A stretch of 64,000 nucleotides of DNA from Gordionus sp. m RMFG-2023 (GCF_954871325.1 NC_088777.1:19197366-19261365), one strand, 5' to 3'; positions 21,597 through 35,086 are shown, numbered from the stretch's first letter. The notes: a model not told the origin generated them from the sequence alone. Translations and numbers: made by a program.

Positions 21597-24500
21597 AATC
21601 AATCACTTTTCGGCCGACCCCTTTCGATTTCGATAAAAATTCGTAGGCTGGTTATATATGTTCCCATTAGATTATAAACAAAATTTTAGCGCATTAGAAA
21701 CTATATTAGCGGAGATATTCGGGGTTAAAGGTCCAAAAAACGTCTTTTTTTGCTTTTTACTGATATTAAATAATTAGTTTTTAATTTAAAACTAAATATG
21801 ATCAAATATTGAATCTAATATCAATAGCTAAGTTAATAATTTATAATTATGGCTAAAACATCAAAATTGATTTTTGATAAAATATGGGTCATCTTATGAT
21901 CAGTTGAAAACTTGAAATTAATATTTCGAAATGTATATGATCTCCGATTTTTAATTTTTTTAAGAAATATTATCCGTTTACTATTTTTTTAATAATTTCC
22001 AACAATTAGCATGGCTGGATATTTATTTAAAAAAATATTGCGATTTTTATACTTTTAAAAAATAGATGGCGCTATATATAATAGTTTTAATATGTTAAAA
22101 TTCATTTTTTTTATTGATTAAAAATATTTTAATGTATATATATCATACTAAATCGATTACAATGTGCATTATATATATTTATTTGTAATTCAGATCATAA
22201 ATTTTTAAAATCTTCACAAATTTTACCTAATTAAGATAGTTTATAAATTAATTAAATCTTACTTTATCTAAAGGAATACAAAGCCTGGCTAGCTTGTGAG
22301 ATTCTTCAGGAGATAATATTATGTTCGACTGGTGGGAGTAGAAGGATTGACCAGCGAGAGAATATGAGATTTAGGCAACACTAAAATATTATCTTTCAAA
22401 GGAAATTTAAATGAGGCTGAAGGTCCACAAGGGTGCAAAAATCGGATTTTTACTTCTTCATTTGTATAAATTTTATCGGTTATATATCCTAACCACCATT
22501 TATCATCATATACACATGTTATATATCCATTAATATTTTAAAATATAATTTTCTCATTTAAAAACGGAACTTGTTTTATATTATATTTTTTGGAATTAGA
22601 ATATATTTTGGTTTTTAGTTTATTTTGATCAATGGGAATAATCCCGTGAATTTTTTGGGTCCCATGTATGGGCAGTGCAGAATTAAATCTTTTACGAAGA
22701 GCTAATTCCTCTTCGATATATTCTTGATTGGATACATATTCAAATTGAATATTAATATTTTCTTTAGCATAATTATATAATTCTAATGGGGTTAGGATTT
22801 GATTTTTATTTGGCCTTTGAAGACTAGCTCTGGCAACTAATCTTTTGACAGTTCCTCCGATACCGTCACATGCATTTTTGCCGTGAGCAGTGACAAAGAA
22901 ATGCCATTCGGCAGGAATATTAAAATCGTATTTATGAAGGCATATGTTCAGAAAATTTTTGCGATTCTTGTATTGAGACGCGGCTTCATCCGAAAAATAT
23001 ATTATTTTTTCTGGTTTAGAATTAAATTTGGCTGTTAAGAATTTAATGAATTTTTTTTGATAAAGGTGGACTGCACTAGTATTATGGCTTAATGATTCGG
23101 ACAAAATAACAAAATTTATATTTTTTAATTCTTCTCCAGATTTATAATATGCTACAAATGGATGTATAGTGGCCTGCACATTGTTCCAATGAAATCCCTG
23201 AACTTCATCTTGTAAAATAAGGGAATAATTTTCAGAATAATCTAGAATTGTTAAAAATTCCTCATCTTTTAAATTTTCTTTGGAATCCTTCAAAAATAAA
23301 CTTTGTGTTTAGCTATAAACGAGTGAATTCGATGAAACCATCAATGGACTTTATAATAGTTTCAAGATTTGCTCTATCCACCGTGATCCATTGTTTAAAC
23401 GTGACATATTCTAAACGATTTCTCTGAAACAATTCGTATAATTGGCCCATAAGAGATTCTATACAAGGGCATTGATCACAATTTGTTAAATAACATTTTG
23501 GCTGAGATGGATTACAAATAATTTGCGCCAAAAGATTGTTATAAGAATTTATACAGTAATCTTCTCCTGCTGTAATTTCAGCTATTACATTTGTCATTAA
23601 TTTCACATTCTGATGAATGGCGCAGACACAAACAGTGTGTGTGCCATCCAACTAAAATTCAGTTTTTTGGTCTAAGTTCGGCAAATTTAGGGAATCCAAT
23701 TGATATACTTGGGTATTCTTCCTTAAACATCTTGAATATTTCTTTAAGATTATTTAATATAAATCTATGCTGATTCTTTCTCGCCTTTAACAGATACACA
23801 ATCTTTTATTCCAGGCATGAGTCGGCTTATTTCATCAGAACTATAATTTTGTTATTTTTATTGCTTAAAAAAATTTTCAAAATCTTTGAAATTATCTTTA
23901 TCTCTGGTTATTTTAATAATGTAAGATAATGACAATTTCATAACATTATTGGTCTTGATGAGTATGATTTAGTCTGGGGGGGGGAGGGTTGGGGGTAGGC
24001 CTAATAATTAATGTGATTTTCGATTTTTCCCTTAATAATTTTCCTGCACCCCTTTAATCCTGCTTTTTTGTTCGTGTGCTAGTCCGATTTTTTAATTATT
24101 TTAATTTACATTGAAATATTAAAAAAATTATTAAAATTTTTTATCCTGCGAATATCTCAGGGGAATAAGGTTTACAAAGTTATATGATCGAATTTTAGGA
24201 TATATTATACATTAAAATATTTATAATCAATAAAAAAAATGAATTTTAACATATTAAAACTATTATATATAGCGCCATCTATTTTTTTAAAGTGTAAAAA
24301 TCGCTATATTTTTTTAAATAAATATCCAGCCATGCTAATTGTTAAAGAAATTATTAAAAAAATAGTAAACGGATAATATTTCTTAAAAAAATTAAAAATC
24401 GGAGATCATATACATTTCGAAATATTAATTTCAAATTTTCAACTGACCATAAGATGACCCATATTTAAAAAAAAATTATTTTTGATGTTTTCGCCATAAT

Positions 24501-24747
24501 TATCAATTATTAACTTAGCTATTGATATTAGATTCAATATTTGATCATAATTAGTTTTAAATTAAAAATTAATTATTTAACATCAGTAAAAAGGAAAAAA
24601 ATGCGTTTTTTGGACCTTTAACCCCGATTATCTCCGCTAATATAGTTGCTAATGCGCTAAAATTTTGTTTATAATCTAATGAAAACATATATAACCAGTC
24701 TACAACTTTTTATCAAAATTGAAAGGGGTCGGCCGAAAATCTTGATT
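21597..24747 (-). mobile_element. DNA transposon with about 570-bp terminal inverted repeats
   Basis: The left arm (21597 to about 22170) and right arm (about 24180-24747) are long inverted copies: CTTTTCGGCCGACCCCTTTC at the left, GAAAGGGGTCGGCCGAAAA at the right, then TAGATGGCGCTATATATAAT against ATTATATATAGCGCCATCTA at the inner ends. Divergence between arms is modest. The interior encodes a DDE-like protein on the minus strand. Long arms recall Mutator-like elements, but the protein is not one I can place in a named superfamily. I could not define the target duplication. Confidence 0.85.
22538..23880 (-). CDS. Putative transposase of the long-TIR element, decayed
   Basis: Pieces in order: ISRLMPGIKDCVSVKGEKE and IGFPKFAELRPKN (23880-23660, with stops), GTHTVCVCAIHQNVKLM with a Cys cluster CYLTNCDQCPCIESL (23651-23313), then after a frameshift KDSKENLKDEEFLTILDYSENYS, FHWNNVQATIHPFVAYY, IYFSDEAASQYKNRKNF and AEWHFFVTAHGKNACDG (23293-22538). 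Proteins with this pattern occur as multicopy uncharacterised genes in invertebrate genomes, from memory. Asp in LDYSEN, Asp in YFSDEA and Glu in AEWHFF could be a DDE triad; that is inference. At least one frameshift (near 23300) and several stops in the N-terminal part make this copy defective. Confidence 0.7.
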
Positions 24748-27700
24748 TTTTTGCTCATTTGACATGGAATGACCCCTAAATGATCAGTCACACTATATAT
24801 TTTTATTTAAATTGTCATAATTGTAAGGCGATTGAAGAATCTTTTGAGATATTAAAAATTTTTTTAAAAATAGGACAACTTTTTATCAAAAATTTATTTT
24901 ATATTGTCACCAAAATATTTAGACATGTAAAACTCTTAAACAAGGTGTTTTTGACAGTTATATTAGATAGAACTCGATTTATATGGGATGTAAAGGTATT
25001 AGAATATAATTAAACTAAACAAATAAAATAATCAATTGGTGGAATAATTCATAATAAAAATTATAGCCTATCTAGAATTTTGCGTAAGGTAGAGGAGCAA
25101 ATATGATATTTTTTAGGAAGGGCAAATGCCACCTCGCCTCTATCCTAAATATGTCCATGTATATTACATATTTTTAGAAAATGTTTGTTAAATGCAACCT
25201 ATGCTAAAAAAATTTTTAACCTTATTTAACTAATTTTTTTTCAAATTGCAAAACTTCATTGACAAAAAAAATAAAATAGTAAAAAAATGTATAAATTATT
25301 TATCATTATATTTGAGTAAAATGTCAAAAAATAGAATTTGTTGTAATTTTTTTAAAAAAATTAGAAATGAATTCAACCTTGCAAAAGAGTGAGATTTTTT
25401 TAAAAAATAAATTGAAAGAATTCAGAAGAATGATTAATGAACATACTACTTTAAATTTATAAGATATTTATTTAAATTACATTAAATTATAGAAATAATT
25501 AATCAGGTATTAATAAACCTCAGATTATAAGTCTCAGATCTTTTTTCGAGGGTCCGATCAATCCTAAAACTATTATTTCTAGAAATAGGTCCAATATCTA
25601 ACTTAAAATTGTTTATTTTTAAGGAAAATTATGAGGAAGAATGTTTTTTGTCTATAAAATATGATAAAAATGTATTAAAAAAGGATTATGAAAATAAAAT
25701 GATTTAAATTTTTGCTAGGCCCTGCTCGAAAGCTCACCCGAATCAGGTTCGAGCTGTTCAAATTACATAGCTCTAGTAAAAAATTAAGGTAGAATGTTGG
25801 CTTTGTTATTTTATATTTTGTTATAAAATACCAAAATATAGTATAAATTTGGTGAAATTATTCCTGCCATTTATTTGCGATCGATACACCGCTTAATTAG
25901 TAATTAAACGTGCACAAAAAAATTAAAAATCATGGAAATTAATAAAATATAATAATATCTTTTATTAAGTCGCCAGAGAATTTTAGTAAATGAGATTTTG
26001 TAGAAAAATGCAAAAAAACATGTTATACTTTAAAGGGTTCAAAATATATTATCTAGCGCGGATGCTTAAATTTTGCAACATTATTTATTAAGCCTGTCTT
26101 TTTTAATTAAAAGAATCTGATTTTGCCGAAATATGCTCAAGCATGGTATATAATATCTATCCTAAAACAATTTTGTCATGTGATTAAGGAAAAAATTTAG
26201 GTTATGAAAAATTTACTTTTCAAGGAAAAAGTAAAAATAATATTACGCTCGAGGCAAATAAGAAATTCTTTTTTTCTGTAAAAGAAGATATTTTTTAAAA
26301 AAATAGGTATGTATCGGATAGAGTCGATTATTCCCCCTTTTTTAAATAAAGGTCCGATAAATTACAGCATTGATATTTAATTTTATAATTGATTATTTTT
26401 TATTTTATAAACAAATTAAACAAAAATTTATGGATAAACATGTCTAGATTGTTTTAAAAGAGCAAATCATTTCCTGCAGTCTTAATAAAGAAATTTCAAA
26501 ATCTTCCCTCTTCCTATTGGATGTTAATTTTTAATAAATATTTTATATCCATCCAATAATACGATGGACACAAAATTTAAGCCCTATATTTTATCGTTAG
26601 TATGAAAAACCCAATTATATAAAGATCTTGATATATTATCTGGTCCTTGTAATTGTTTGAATCTTTTAATAATTAAATATTACTTATTAAGAAAAATATT
26701 AAAAAACGATTCGATTTTGTTAAGTATGTACGATAAAGTAAAATTTATAGGAATAAATAAGGGAAGAAAAAAAAAATTTCTCAATTTTTAAATTTATTTC
26801 TCAAAAAAATTTTTGCAACTCTAATCATTAATAGACTATATAAGATGCTACTTTATACATGTAGAAAGGCTTTGGGGAAAAAAACAACGATTTTAATATA
26901 GGTATAAATGATTTCTGAAAATTTATATATTTTTAGATTGGCAATTATATAATTGAATAAATCTGCCTGTAATAGGTTAAATAAAATTAGACAGTGTTAT
27001 ATAAATGACTTATGTTATGGTTATGTAAAGGTAGATGGTGTACTATAAAAAAAATGTAGCTAAGTATATTGAAAAATTAAAAAATATATAATATGTAGAG
27101 TGAACAAAATCAAATTAATGGATATAAAATCAGTAATCGACTTATTAATATAATATCAGATTGGCCTCCAAAAAGTAGGGTAAACCTCTAAAAAACAACT
27201 ACTAAATAAAATAATTGGTTCACTCATATAGAATTGACATCACTCCTTAGTGTGTCATAAAAGGGGCTAAAAAGATAAAGACGGGAAGGGCACCCAGGCA
27301 AATATATCTGCAAAACTTATATTCAGAACAACAAAAAGAGGGGCATGACCTATAAAAGTAGCAAACATACTGAACAAATTGAAAATAAAATGATTAAGTG
27401 AATGAGAAATTGCTGCTCAAAGGGCCAAAAAACTTTGGTCAAGTTTAAAGAGAATGTTGTATAAATTGTGGATCTATTATAAAAACATTTACTGAGATAG
27501 GCAGGCCATGCCTATTGCAAGACAGATGTGGGTGGAGTCAAGAAAAAAACACTGCTAAAAACAGATAGTAAGACGTTTAAAGGGGGCCTAAACAAAGCTG
27601 TGAAAAGGTGGTGAAAAAAAATTTACATAATAATGTTGGAATGATTAAATCATGATTTATATCAGTAATTTTTTGAATAAAAAAAATGATTTAAATAAAT

Positions 27701-29560
27701 TCTATTTTTTGTTTATATTAAATATATATCCATTTTATAAAGTTAAAAATAAAACATTTTATTATACCTAATTTTACTATATTTTATATAAATTGGAATT
27801 AATTGCTAAATAATTTATTATACTGTTAATCAGAAAAAAAAAATTCATATAGTAAGCTCCTATAGAAAATCATTTTATTTCATATTTAATTATATAGAAT
27901 ATCATTTTAATTTTTTAATTTAAGGACATAAAGAATCAACTATTTCAAGATGCACTTATTTAAACAAATATTGATATTCAATAATTTGATACTAAGATAT
28001 AATTTGAATTCTAGTTTATATGTTTTTATTGGTTATAAATTTAAATAGCCAAACATCGTTAACATTAGAATTATTTTTTAAATATAAATCTTATATCAGA
28101 ATGTAATGGGCAATTAAATAGACAATTTTATAAATGATAGATATTTTTTTATACAACTTCCTAACCCTATAATAAATGCCATTATTTAAAAAAATATCTT
28201 TTTTAAAAATAAGTATAAAATTATTTGAATACAATTTTTTACAAAAAGGATTTTTAAGAAAAATGTAAAAACTAAATTATTTTTATAAAAATGTAACAAG
28301 ACCAAAAGTCTGCAAAAATTTCAATAAAATTCATAAGCAGGGACACCTATTATTGTTGTGCATATGATTGGATCAAATTTAGGAAAATAATTGCCAGAAA
28401 AAAATACCAGAAAATAATTCCCCCTCAAAAATCCCTATTTTTGTAAAATATTTTTTTTAGAAAATTAATAAAATAGGAGGAAAAATTCCCTATAAATATA
28501 TTCACAAAATAAAATACCCAAATAAAATATTTCAAAATTTTGAGAAAATCAACAAAATAAAAAAAATTCTTGGAATATATATTCCTGAAAAGATTTCTTA
28601 AATAAAATAAACAGAAATTATAAACAATAAAAAATAGCTGATATAAACTAAGCTTAATCTAATTTTTAAAATATCTAAGTTTTAATTTAAACGAAAAAAA
28701 TATTATAAAATAAACTAATGCTAACTATATCATATTCCTCCTTAACCTAAATTACCTGCCAGATACCTAGTTTTTGATAATAAACAAAATATTATCACAA
28801 GTTAACATTTAATTATAGTGGTCCAGCCCTGATTTTCAATTTTTTAAAATGTTTAAGATTATTTATGAAAGTTAAAAGCGATAATAACCTCATTTGATGC
28901 TTACAATAATGATAATATAACTCAAATTAAAATAATACAAGTTTAACTTATTATTAACCAGTAGTAGATATATTAATAGATATTGATAAAAATTAAAATA
29001 CCATTATCAAATTATTATCCTTATAATTATACTCTATTATTTTTGGTATTAGTATTGGGGGTCAGACAATAAATATTATGTTGGTGTTTGGGTATCAGTG
29101 AGTGCAACTATAGTATATAGCTAGGCCTTATCTAGTAACAAAAAAATAGTATTGTATTTTATAAAATACATATTATATTTAACTATACTATTGTTCTGTC
29201 ATAAATTAAATATCACTTAACTATCATGGTAAAATAAACTAGGCCCTATTCTTTATTATTAATAATACATTTAAAAAATTAAACCAATCCTTAATTATAA
29301 ACACTTATAGATATGGCTAAAAATTGTTTTAAAAAGTTTAGTATACAAATTTTTATATATTATTCTTAATTTTTCAATAAGAATAAAGTAGTTAATAATA
29401 GTGCATTTTTATAGGCATATTAGTTTTTTTAAAAAAAATGATTAAAAGAAAAATTAATAATTTAATAAAGTGAAAATAATTATATGGACAATAAGTTCCA
29501 GTTGGATAAGTTTTTAAAATTTATATAATTAAAATGATTAAACTTGGAAAGTAGTTGTCG
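24748..29560. other. Gene-poor AT-rich region
   Basis: No supported gene. A fragment of M1 lies near 27155-27195 (inverted; TTGGCCTCCAAAAAGTA). Patches at 25540-25580 and 25715-25780 (GAGGGTCCGATC, TAGGCCCTGCTCG) may be remnants of GC-rich hAT ends. Confidence 0.45.
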
Positions 29561-30239
29561 TTTTCATTGACACTAGATGTTGGATGTTGCGAATAGCAAG
29601 TACCCATGGGTCATAATATAAATTTAAGAGAACTAGTTACATTTCAAACTACAAATAGAAACGATAAAACAATAAGAAAGAATAATATGCCACTAGAAAG
29701 ATATTTTAGGTGATACGTTATAAAAGCGTTTTCGCCCTCTGGTTGGTGGGTACAACAGAGCTAATCTAGGTTTTCCTCAAAAATCCATCAAACTGAATAG
29801 TTAAGGGGAGAAAATGAGAAGCCCTTCACACGTTTGTGGGCAAGCCGCACGTACTTGTACGCGCAACAGTCCGAGAACTGTTGCTTAAACGTCTATAGGC
29901 TAATAAACAAAAATAATTGGGCAAAAACAAAAGCCTATACCCAAGAACTGCAAAAATAATTTAATTACTTTAAGGGTGGGTGGTGGCTAATTTTAAGTTT
30001 AACATCTTTAAAGCCTTAATCAATAATTGAGAATGTGTTCATATCAATTGAATTTCAAATTTACTCATGAAAAATAAGAAAAAACTAATCGGTTTACCGC
30101 AAATTGTTTAAATAGAAATCCAGTGAATAGATTGTTATAAGATAGTCTATCACTCAAGGAAAAAACTCTACCAACAAACAATTACAAACCTCGCCCCCCA
30201 CTTGTTTCTCCATAAATGAAATAACAAGTGGTCAAAAAA
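29561..30239. other. GC-richer island upstream of a LINE relic
   Basis: It includes 29800-29900 with the perfect small hairpin CAACAGT/ACTGTTG (loop CCGAGA). It may be the 5' region of the LINE relic that follows. No RNA family recognised. Confidence 0.35.
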
Positions 30240-31520
30240 AACTAAAAAAAAACTAAGGGAAAACAAAGCTCCGAGGCTAGATAATATCACAGCAGAATAT
30301 TCAAAAATTGCACCTACAACAATATCTCGCTACCTATTTGCCCTCTTTCAATAAAATATGGGAGAGCAGAACTACTGCAGTGGGATGGAACAAATCCTAC
30401 CTAATTAACTACCCCAAAAAACAAAGACCACAGAAATTAAAGGTTTACTGAGCTATAACCTTCACATCCTGTAGCATGGAAAAAAAATTTTTTGGTTCAC
30501 TCAAAAAAACCACAAGCATATCACCTACACTTCATCTTTTCCCCCAAAAAATACATATGTTTATACAGGACAAAAAAAAATATACTGGAGCCAAAATTAG
30601 TTCAGAAAAATAATCATGCAGAAAAGTAAGTATAAACACCATTCTACTTCACATTTGTAGATTATAGCAGAGCTATTGATAAAGTTAACCATGCAGCTTC
30701 GTTGTCAGAAAATAGGAAGACCCCAACATCTGATCTAGAAAACCACTAATGCATGTTTGGATACTTCTAAATCAATGACGAAGAATATCCCCTACCTCCA
30801 GGGTAAAGAAAGGAGTAAAACAAGGCTAAACTCTGGCCACTCCTAATTAAAAACATAAAAATAAAAACAAAAGAGAAACACTGGGAACGACCGATGTATT
30901 GTATGTAGACTCAAATGAGACGTAATGTTTTGAAAAAGAAGAAAAAAGTTAAAGAAATCATAGTTAACTAGCAATAATAAAGAAAAAAATAATAAAATAA
31001 ATAAACAAAAAACACAGTTTTTCTCCTTATTTTCAAGAAAAAACATGTAACCATTTCAAAAACTTATAGTTAGAACGAGGTAAATGTAGTCGCCAAAGGT
31101 CCTTAGGGATCACACTTAATAATAAAAGTAGTTGCAAATAAAAAAAAAAATAAGAATACAAAGGCGATAAGAAACTTTTAAACGTATATAAAAGTATGGA
31201 AGTAAGAGAGAAATCAGTATTTTCTAGACTGAGAACACATCCACAATTCCTATATTAGTCTATGGAGAGGACGGACATGTTAGAGAGACCAAAAACTGGG
31301 GAAAAGAAAAAAAAATAGAAATAGATGACTACAAACAATAAATGTCTCACAAACAAAAGAAGATATCTTCTACCCCAGAAACATTTCGAACTCAAATCTA
31401 TGGAAAAATACGAAACATACCCAAAACTAAGTATAATATTAAAAAGAGCCGAAGTTAATTCTAGCCCACAGAAGAAACACGATTAACAAACTATTTCTCA
31501 ATGCCATGAACATAACTTAA
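30240..31520 (+). mobile_element. Old LINE (non-LTR retrotransposon) relic, plus strand
   Basis: Plus-strand fragments follow the order of a LINE reverse transcriptase: KLRENKAPRLDNITAEYSKI and LFALF (30250-30360), RAIDKVNHA (30670-30700), SLGITLNNK (31100-31130), IPILVYGEDGH (31240-31275). Many stops and frameshifts. No endonuclease domain or 3' tail was recognised. Confidence 0.7.
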
Positions 31521-32352
31521 CTCATATAATGGGTTAGTATAGGAAGTACAACAACACTTAAGACATTGTATATGTATGTTATTAAAAGTATGGGAAGACC
31601 GATTTAAATTAGTACATTTAATCAATGATAAGATAAATAAAAGATATTGTCAGTGAAGAAAGTAATTCACAGAAAAGTTGAAAGACAAAGTCAGGAAATA
31701 AATTGAGAAATAAAGAGATTAAATAACCTGAATCCAGGAAAAAAAACAATTATGAGAGATTTAGGTAGTTCGATTTAATTTTTAGTAATTTTTTTACAGA
31801 TTTTTTGTTTTTATTTAGCCTTAGAAACTGTTTCAAATTTAAGTTTAGATCCATTATGTCCTTCAAGGCTCTTCATAATGTCTTATATTTGCAATATGTT
31901 TTCCCATTAAAGGAGTATAACCAATTGATGCATCAATAACGAGGCTATTGCTACTATGGTTTTTCAAAATATGGGCAAAGAAAGTAAGGCGCTCAATTTT
32001 TAAAGACACATGAACTTGGGTATGGTTAAACATATTCCAAAGGTTTTCATTCGAGATAATATTAGGGTAGAAGATGACATTTATTATTCTTAGACATTTA
32101 TTTACGATCGTTTGTAATTTCCTAGTTTTGGTCTTGGTAATCTCCCATGTATCACCGCCACAAAAGAGAATCGGAATGATAGTTGAGTTGAAAATACGGA
32201 GTCTAGTAAAAACGGATATCTCCCTAGCTTTTCACAGTTTGAAAAATTTATAAAAAACTGCTCTAGCATTTTGTATACGGATTTTTAGTTCCTCTTTACA
32301 ACTACCTTTATTGTCAGTGGTTACACCTAAAAATTTAAAGGATTTCACTACC

Positions 32353-33511
32353 TTAACCAACTTTCCCCCAACCACGAAGAAGCGCCTGAGACGAGGGCAT
32401 TATCACTGTTTTATCAAAATTTATATCCAAGCCAACCTTAAGACTAAAGAAGTTCAATATAAAGATCAAATTTTGGGTTTCTTCCAAACTTTTGGTTATC
32501 AATACTATGTCATCAGCATAACATATCACCCTATTTTCTAAGTAGCACGACTGACTGGACCTCAATTCTAAGAGATTCGCAGTACCCAGCGTATCTACTA
32601 TAATTTTATTCATGAGTATATTAAACAATAGCGGGGAAAGAACACACCCATGTACCCCTTTCTTTGTCCTAAAAGATGGAGAAACCTTATTAATTATTTT
32701 AAAGGAGGCCAAAAGACTGCTATAATGTGTTTTAAGGTTCCTTATAATATAAGAGTCAATGCCACATTCGATTAAAATCTACCATAGCGCATCATGGTTA
32801 AAATTATCAAAAGCACGTTTAAAGTCGATAAAAATAAAGTAAAAAGGTAATTTATACTTCTCACATTTCTGCATTATAATCTTTAAAGCTAATATTGGTT
32901 CGTTTATATTTCTACTTGGTCGGTAAGCACAAATGTATTTAGATAAAAGGTTCGGTGTAAAGGAAAGAATGCGGTTTTTTAAAAGAACCATAAAAACTTT
33001 TAATGCAATAGACGTGAGAGCAATGGCTCTATAACCCTTGAATTTAAATGAATTTGGAATTTTTATCAAGTTGCAAAAGATAGTCATATTCCAATCCGCT
33101 GGCATCATTCCAGTAAACCATATCTTGTTAAACAAAGGCAGTAAACCGAGAGATCGCTAAGGGAGCTGCTTTCAGATGTTTTCCTGTAATGTTATCCGTA
33201 CCCGGAGATTTATTATTATTAGGATTCCTAATAGCTGCCACAATTTAAGCCAATGTTCGCATCCAATTGTCCAACACTTTGACTTGTGGATGGGATTAAG
33301 GTAGGCTACCTAGAATCAAAGACTTCCATATAGTGATCCAGCCATAACGCATCTGTTCATCGGGGTCAGTAATTAACTTATTATTATCCAGCCTTATAGT
33401 TGGAAGTGTCTTGAACACTTTGGCTTTACAAAAGTAATTTAGTTTCTTGTAGGCGTCGAAAGTTCTATTCTCCCTCATATCTTTGTCTATCTTAAAAAAA
33501 AATTTTAGCAA
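32353..33511 (-). pseudogene. LINE reverse transcriptase domain
   Basis: In order: DAYKKLNYFCKAKVFKTL linker (33511-33296), MMPADWNMTIFCNLIKIPN and YRAIALTSIALKVF (from 33135), FYFIFIDFKRAFDNFNHDALW (catalytic Asp of motif A), GVHGCVLSPLLFNILMNK (motif B) and VICYADDIVLITKSLEET (YADD active site). One in-frame stop at 32779-32781 follows HDALW, where the family usually has Lys. A frameshift near 32390 leads into FKFLGVTTDNKGSC and the C-terminal region, which runs down to about 31790 (IFNSTIIPILFCGGDTWEI, MFNHTQVHVSLKIERL). Confidence 0.88.
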
Positions 33512-33772
33512 TAAAAATTCTTCTATCTCTCCTTAGGAGTCTATAAATTGTGGTCCATAAGTAACCATCGCGCTCTCCTTGTAGCTTGAGTTGAGCTATC
33601 ATACGAATGGTGTCATCGGATAGTCATTCCTGTCTTCGTGGAGAATTGTTGATGTTAGGGAGATGGTTGCAGGCACCAAACAGGTTGTTTTTGAAAGACG
33701 CCCAACATTCTTCAACAGACTGAGACTCCGATGAGGATAAGAAACCTCCCTATCATTTAAGATAAGATCCAG

Positions 33773-34447
33773 CTATAGCTTGACTTCAGGACGTTGCAGG
33801 TGTATTGCATTCCTTTTCCAGGAAAGGTATCTAGGTTGGGGTTGGAGAGAAGGACGCCGAGAGTTTCCCCATAAATTCCTGATGATAATGCTAGCTCTGA
33901 TTAAGTTATGATCAGAAATATTAATATTAAACATTGCTTTTACATCAATGAACCAGCTATGAATGTTCGAGATGATAAAATCGATCTGAGATTTGGTATT
34001 ATTTCTTCTGATGGTTAGGGTGTTAGATTCACTGTAGGAGAAGAAAGTATTTTCAACTCTGAGGTTCATACTCCTGCACATCCCCAATATCTTCCTACTG
34101 TCATCACTGTTTAATTGAGAGAGAGCTGCATTCCCAATTACCCCGTCTCTAATAAAAGAGTCATCTTTTCCGATCCTAGTATTCAAGTCCCCAAGGATTA
34201 TCAAATTACGACTCCTAGGAAGAGAGTTAACAATATTTTCGAGGTCATCAAGGAATGGGAGCCGTTCCCTTCTGCTAGGTGGGGCATAAACATTTATTAA
34301 AATTGTTCGTCTGAAGCAGGTGTTCAGGTATAGCAGACCGCATCTATCCGAAATGGGCACAAATTTATCCACGTATTTACATAGTCTTTTGCTGATAAAG
34401 AAAGCAACCCCCGACCAATTATTGGAAGTGGTGCCAGAACTATACAT
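33773..34447 (-). pseudogene. LINE APE-type endonuclease domain, N-terminus missing
   Basis: VYAPPSRRERLPFLDDLE, NLIILGDLNTRIGKDD, SQIDFIISNIHSWF and NISDHNLIRASI are the later motifs of an AP-endonuclease fold (Asn of GDLN, Asp of QIDFI, SDH). The first about 60 residues, with the catalytic Asn and Glu of strands 1-2, are lacking, so the copy cannot be active. Confidence 0.85.
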
Positions 34448-34477
34448 TAAATATTTAATTAAAACACTTATTGTTGG

Positions 34478-34698
34478 TAGTGTTGTTAAATGGCTCGTTT
34501 TGAGCCGATTTTTAAAAACGGCTAACTCAATATTTTATCCAGAAAAATATTATGCAAGCCTCAAGATTTTGCTCATAGAATGGCAAAAAGGTTGTTTGAA
34601 CATCTATTAAAGAAATCCAAGCTTTAGACAATATTTTTCCGGCAAAAATATTAGCCATTTTTAAAAATCAGCTCAAATCGAACCGTTTAATAACACTA
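34478..34698. mobile_element. M2 MITE, copy 3
   Basis: It begins TAGTGTTGTTAAA and ends TTTAATAACACTA, a good inverted repeat. The flanks are ATTGTTGG (34470-34477) and GTTGTTGG (34699-34706), 7 of 8 matching. Core shared with the copies at 14480 and 15364. Confidence 0.85.
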
Positions 34699-34706
34699 GT
34701 TGTTGG

Positions 34707-35086
34707 AAAGTCAGCCTCAATTTTTTATCTTTTGTAACTAGAAAATAACCTTATATGAATACGCACTTTATGTTTTTAATGGATAAATATCAACGTTAAA
34801 TTATAGTTAATTAAGATTGAAGAAAAAATAAACAAATGTTAATTGAAATAAAATTGTGTAAATATATCATTTTATCTAAAAATATGATAAATATTTATAA
34901 AAATAATAATGCGAAAGTTTAAATAACATTTGGTTAATGTAAAAAGTTAGAGAGAACTTATTATTATGGTATAATAATTTAAAAATTATTTTTTATGTAT
35001 TTAAATTTTTAAAATAAATAGTCTTAACAATGATTGTATACATAAATAAATTGGATGAATGCTCCCTATATCTCCCAAGTGTTCCT
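34707..35086. other. AT-rich spacer
   Basis: Nothing recognised. Confidence 0.4.

Larger units (their letters stand above)
31790..34447 (-). mobile_element. 5'-truncated LINE, RTE/BovB-like, minus strand
   Basis: It runs from the middle of the APE endonuclease domain through reverse transcriptase to a C-terminal region near 31790. The 5' end stops abruptly at about 34450, next to an M2 MITE; 5' truncation is usual for LINEs. Clade assignment rests on general similarity only. Confidence 0.85.

Noticed and set aside
24780-25013. Plus-strand open frame of 77 codons
   Set aside because: AT-driven composition (Ile, Phe, Lys), no homology pattern.
34115-34610. Plus-strand open frames opposite the LINE endonuclease
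   Set aside because: Antisense shadows of the minus-strand endonuclease domain and of an M2 MITE.
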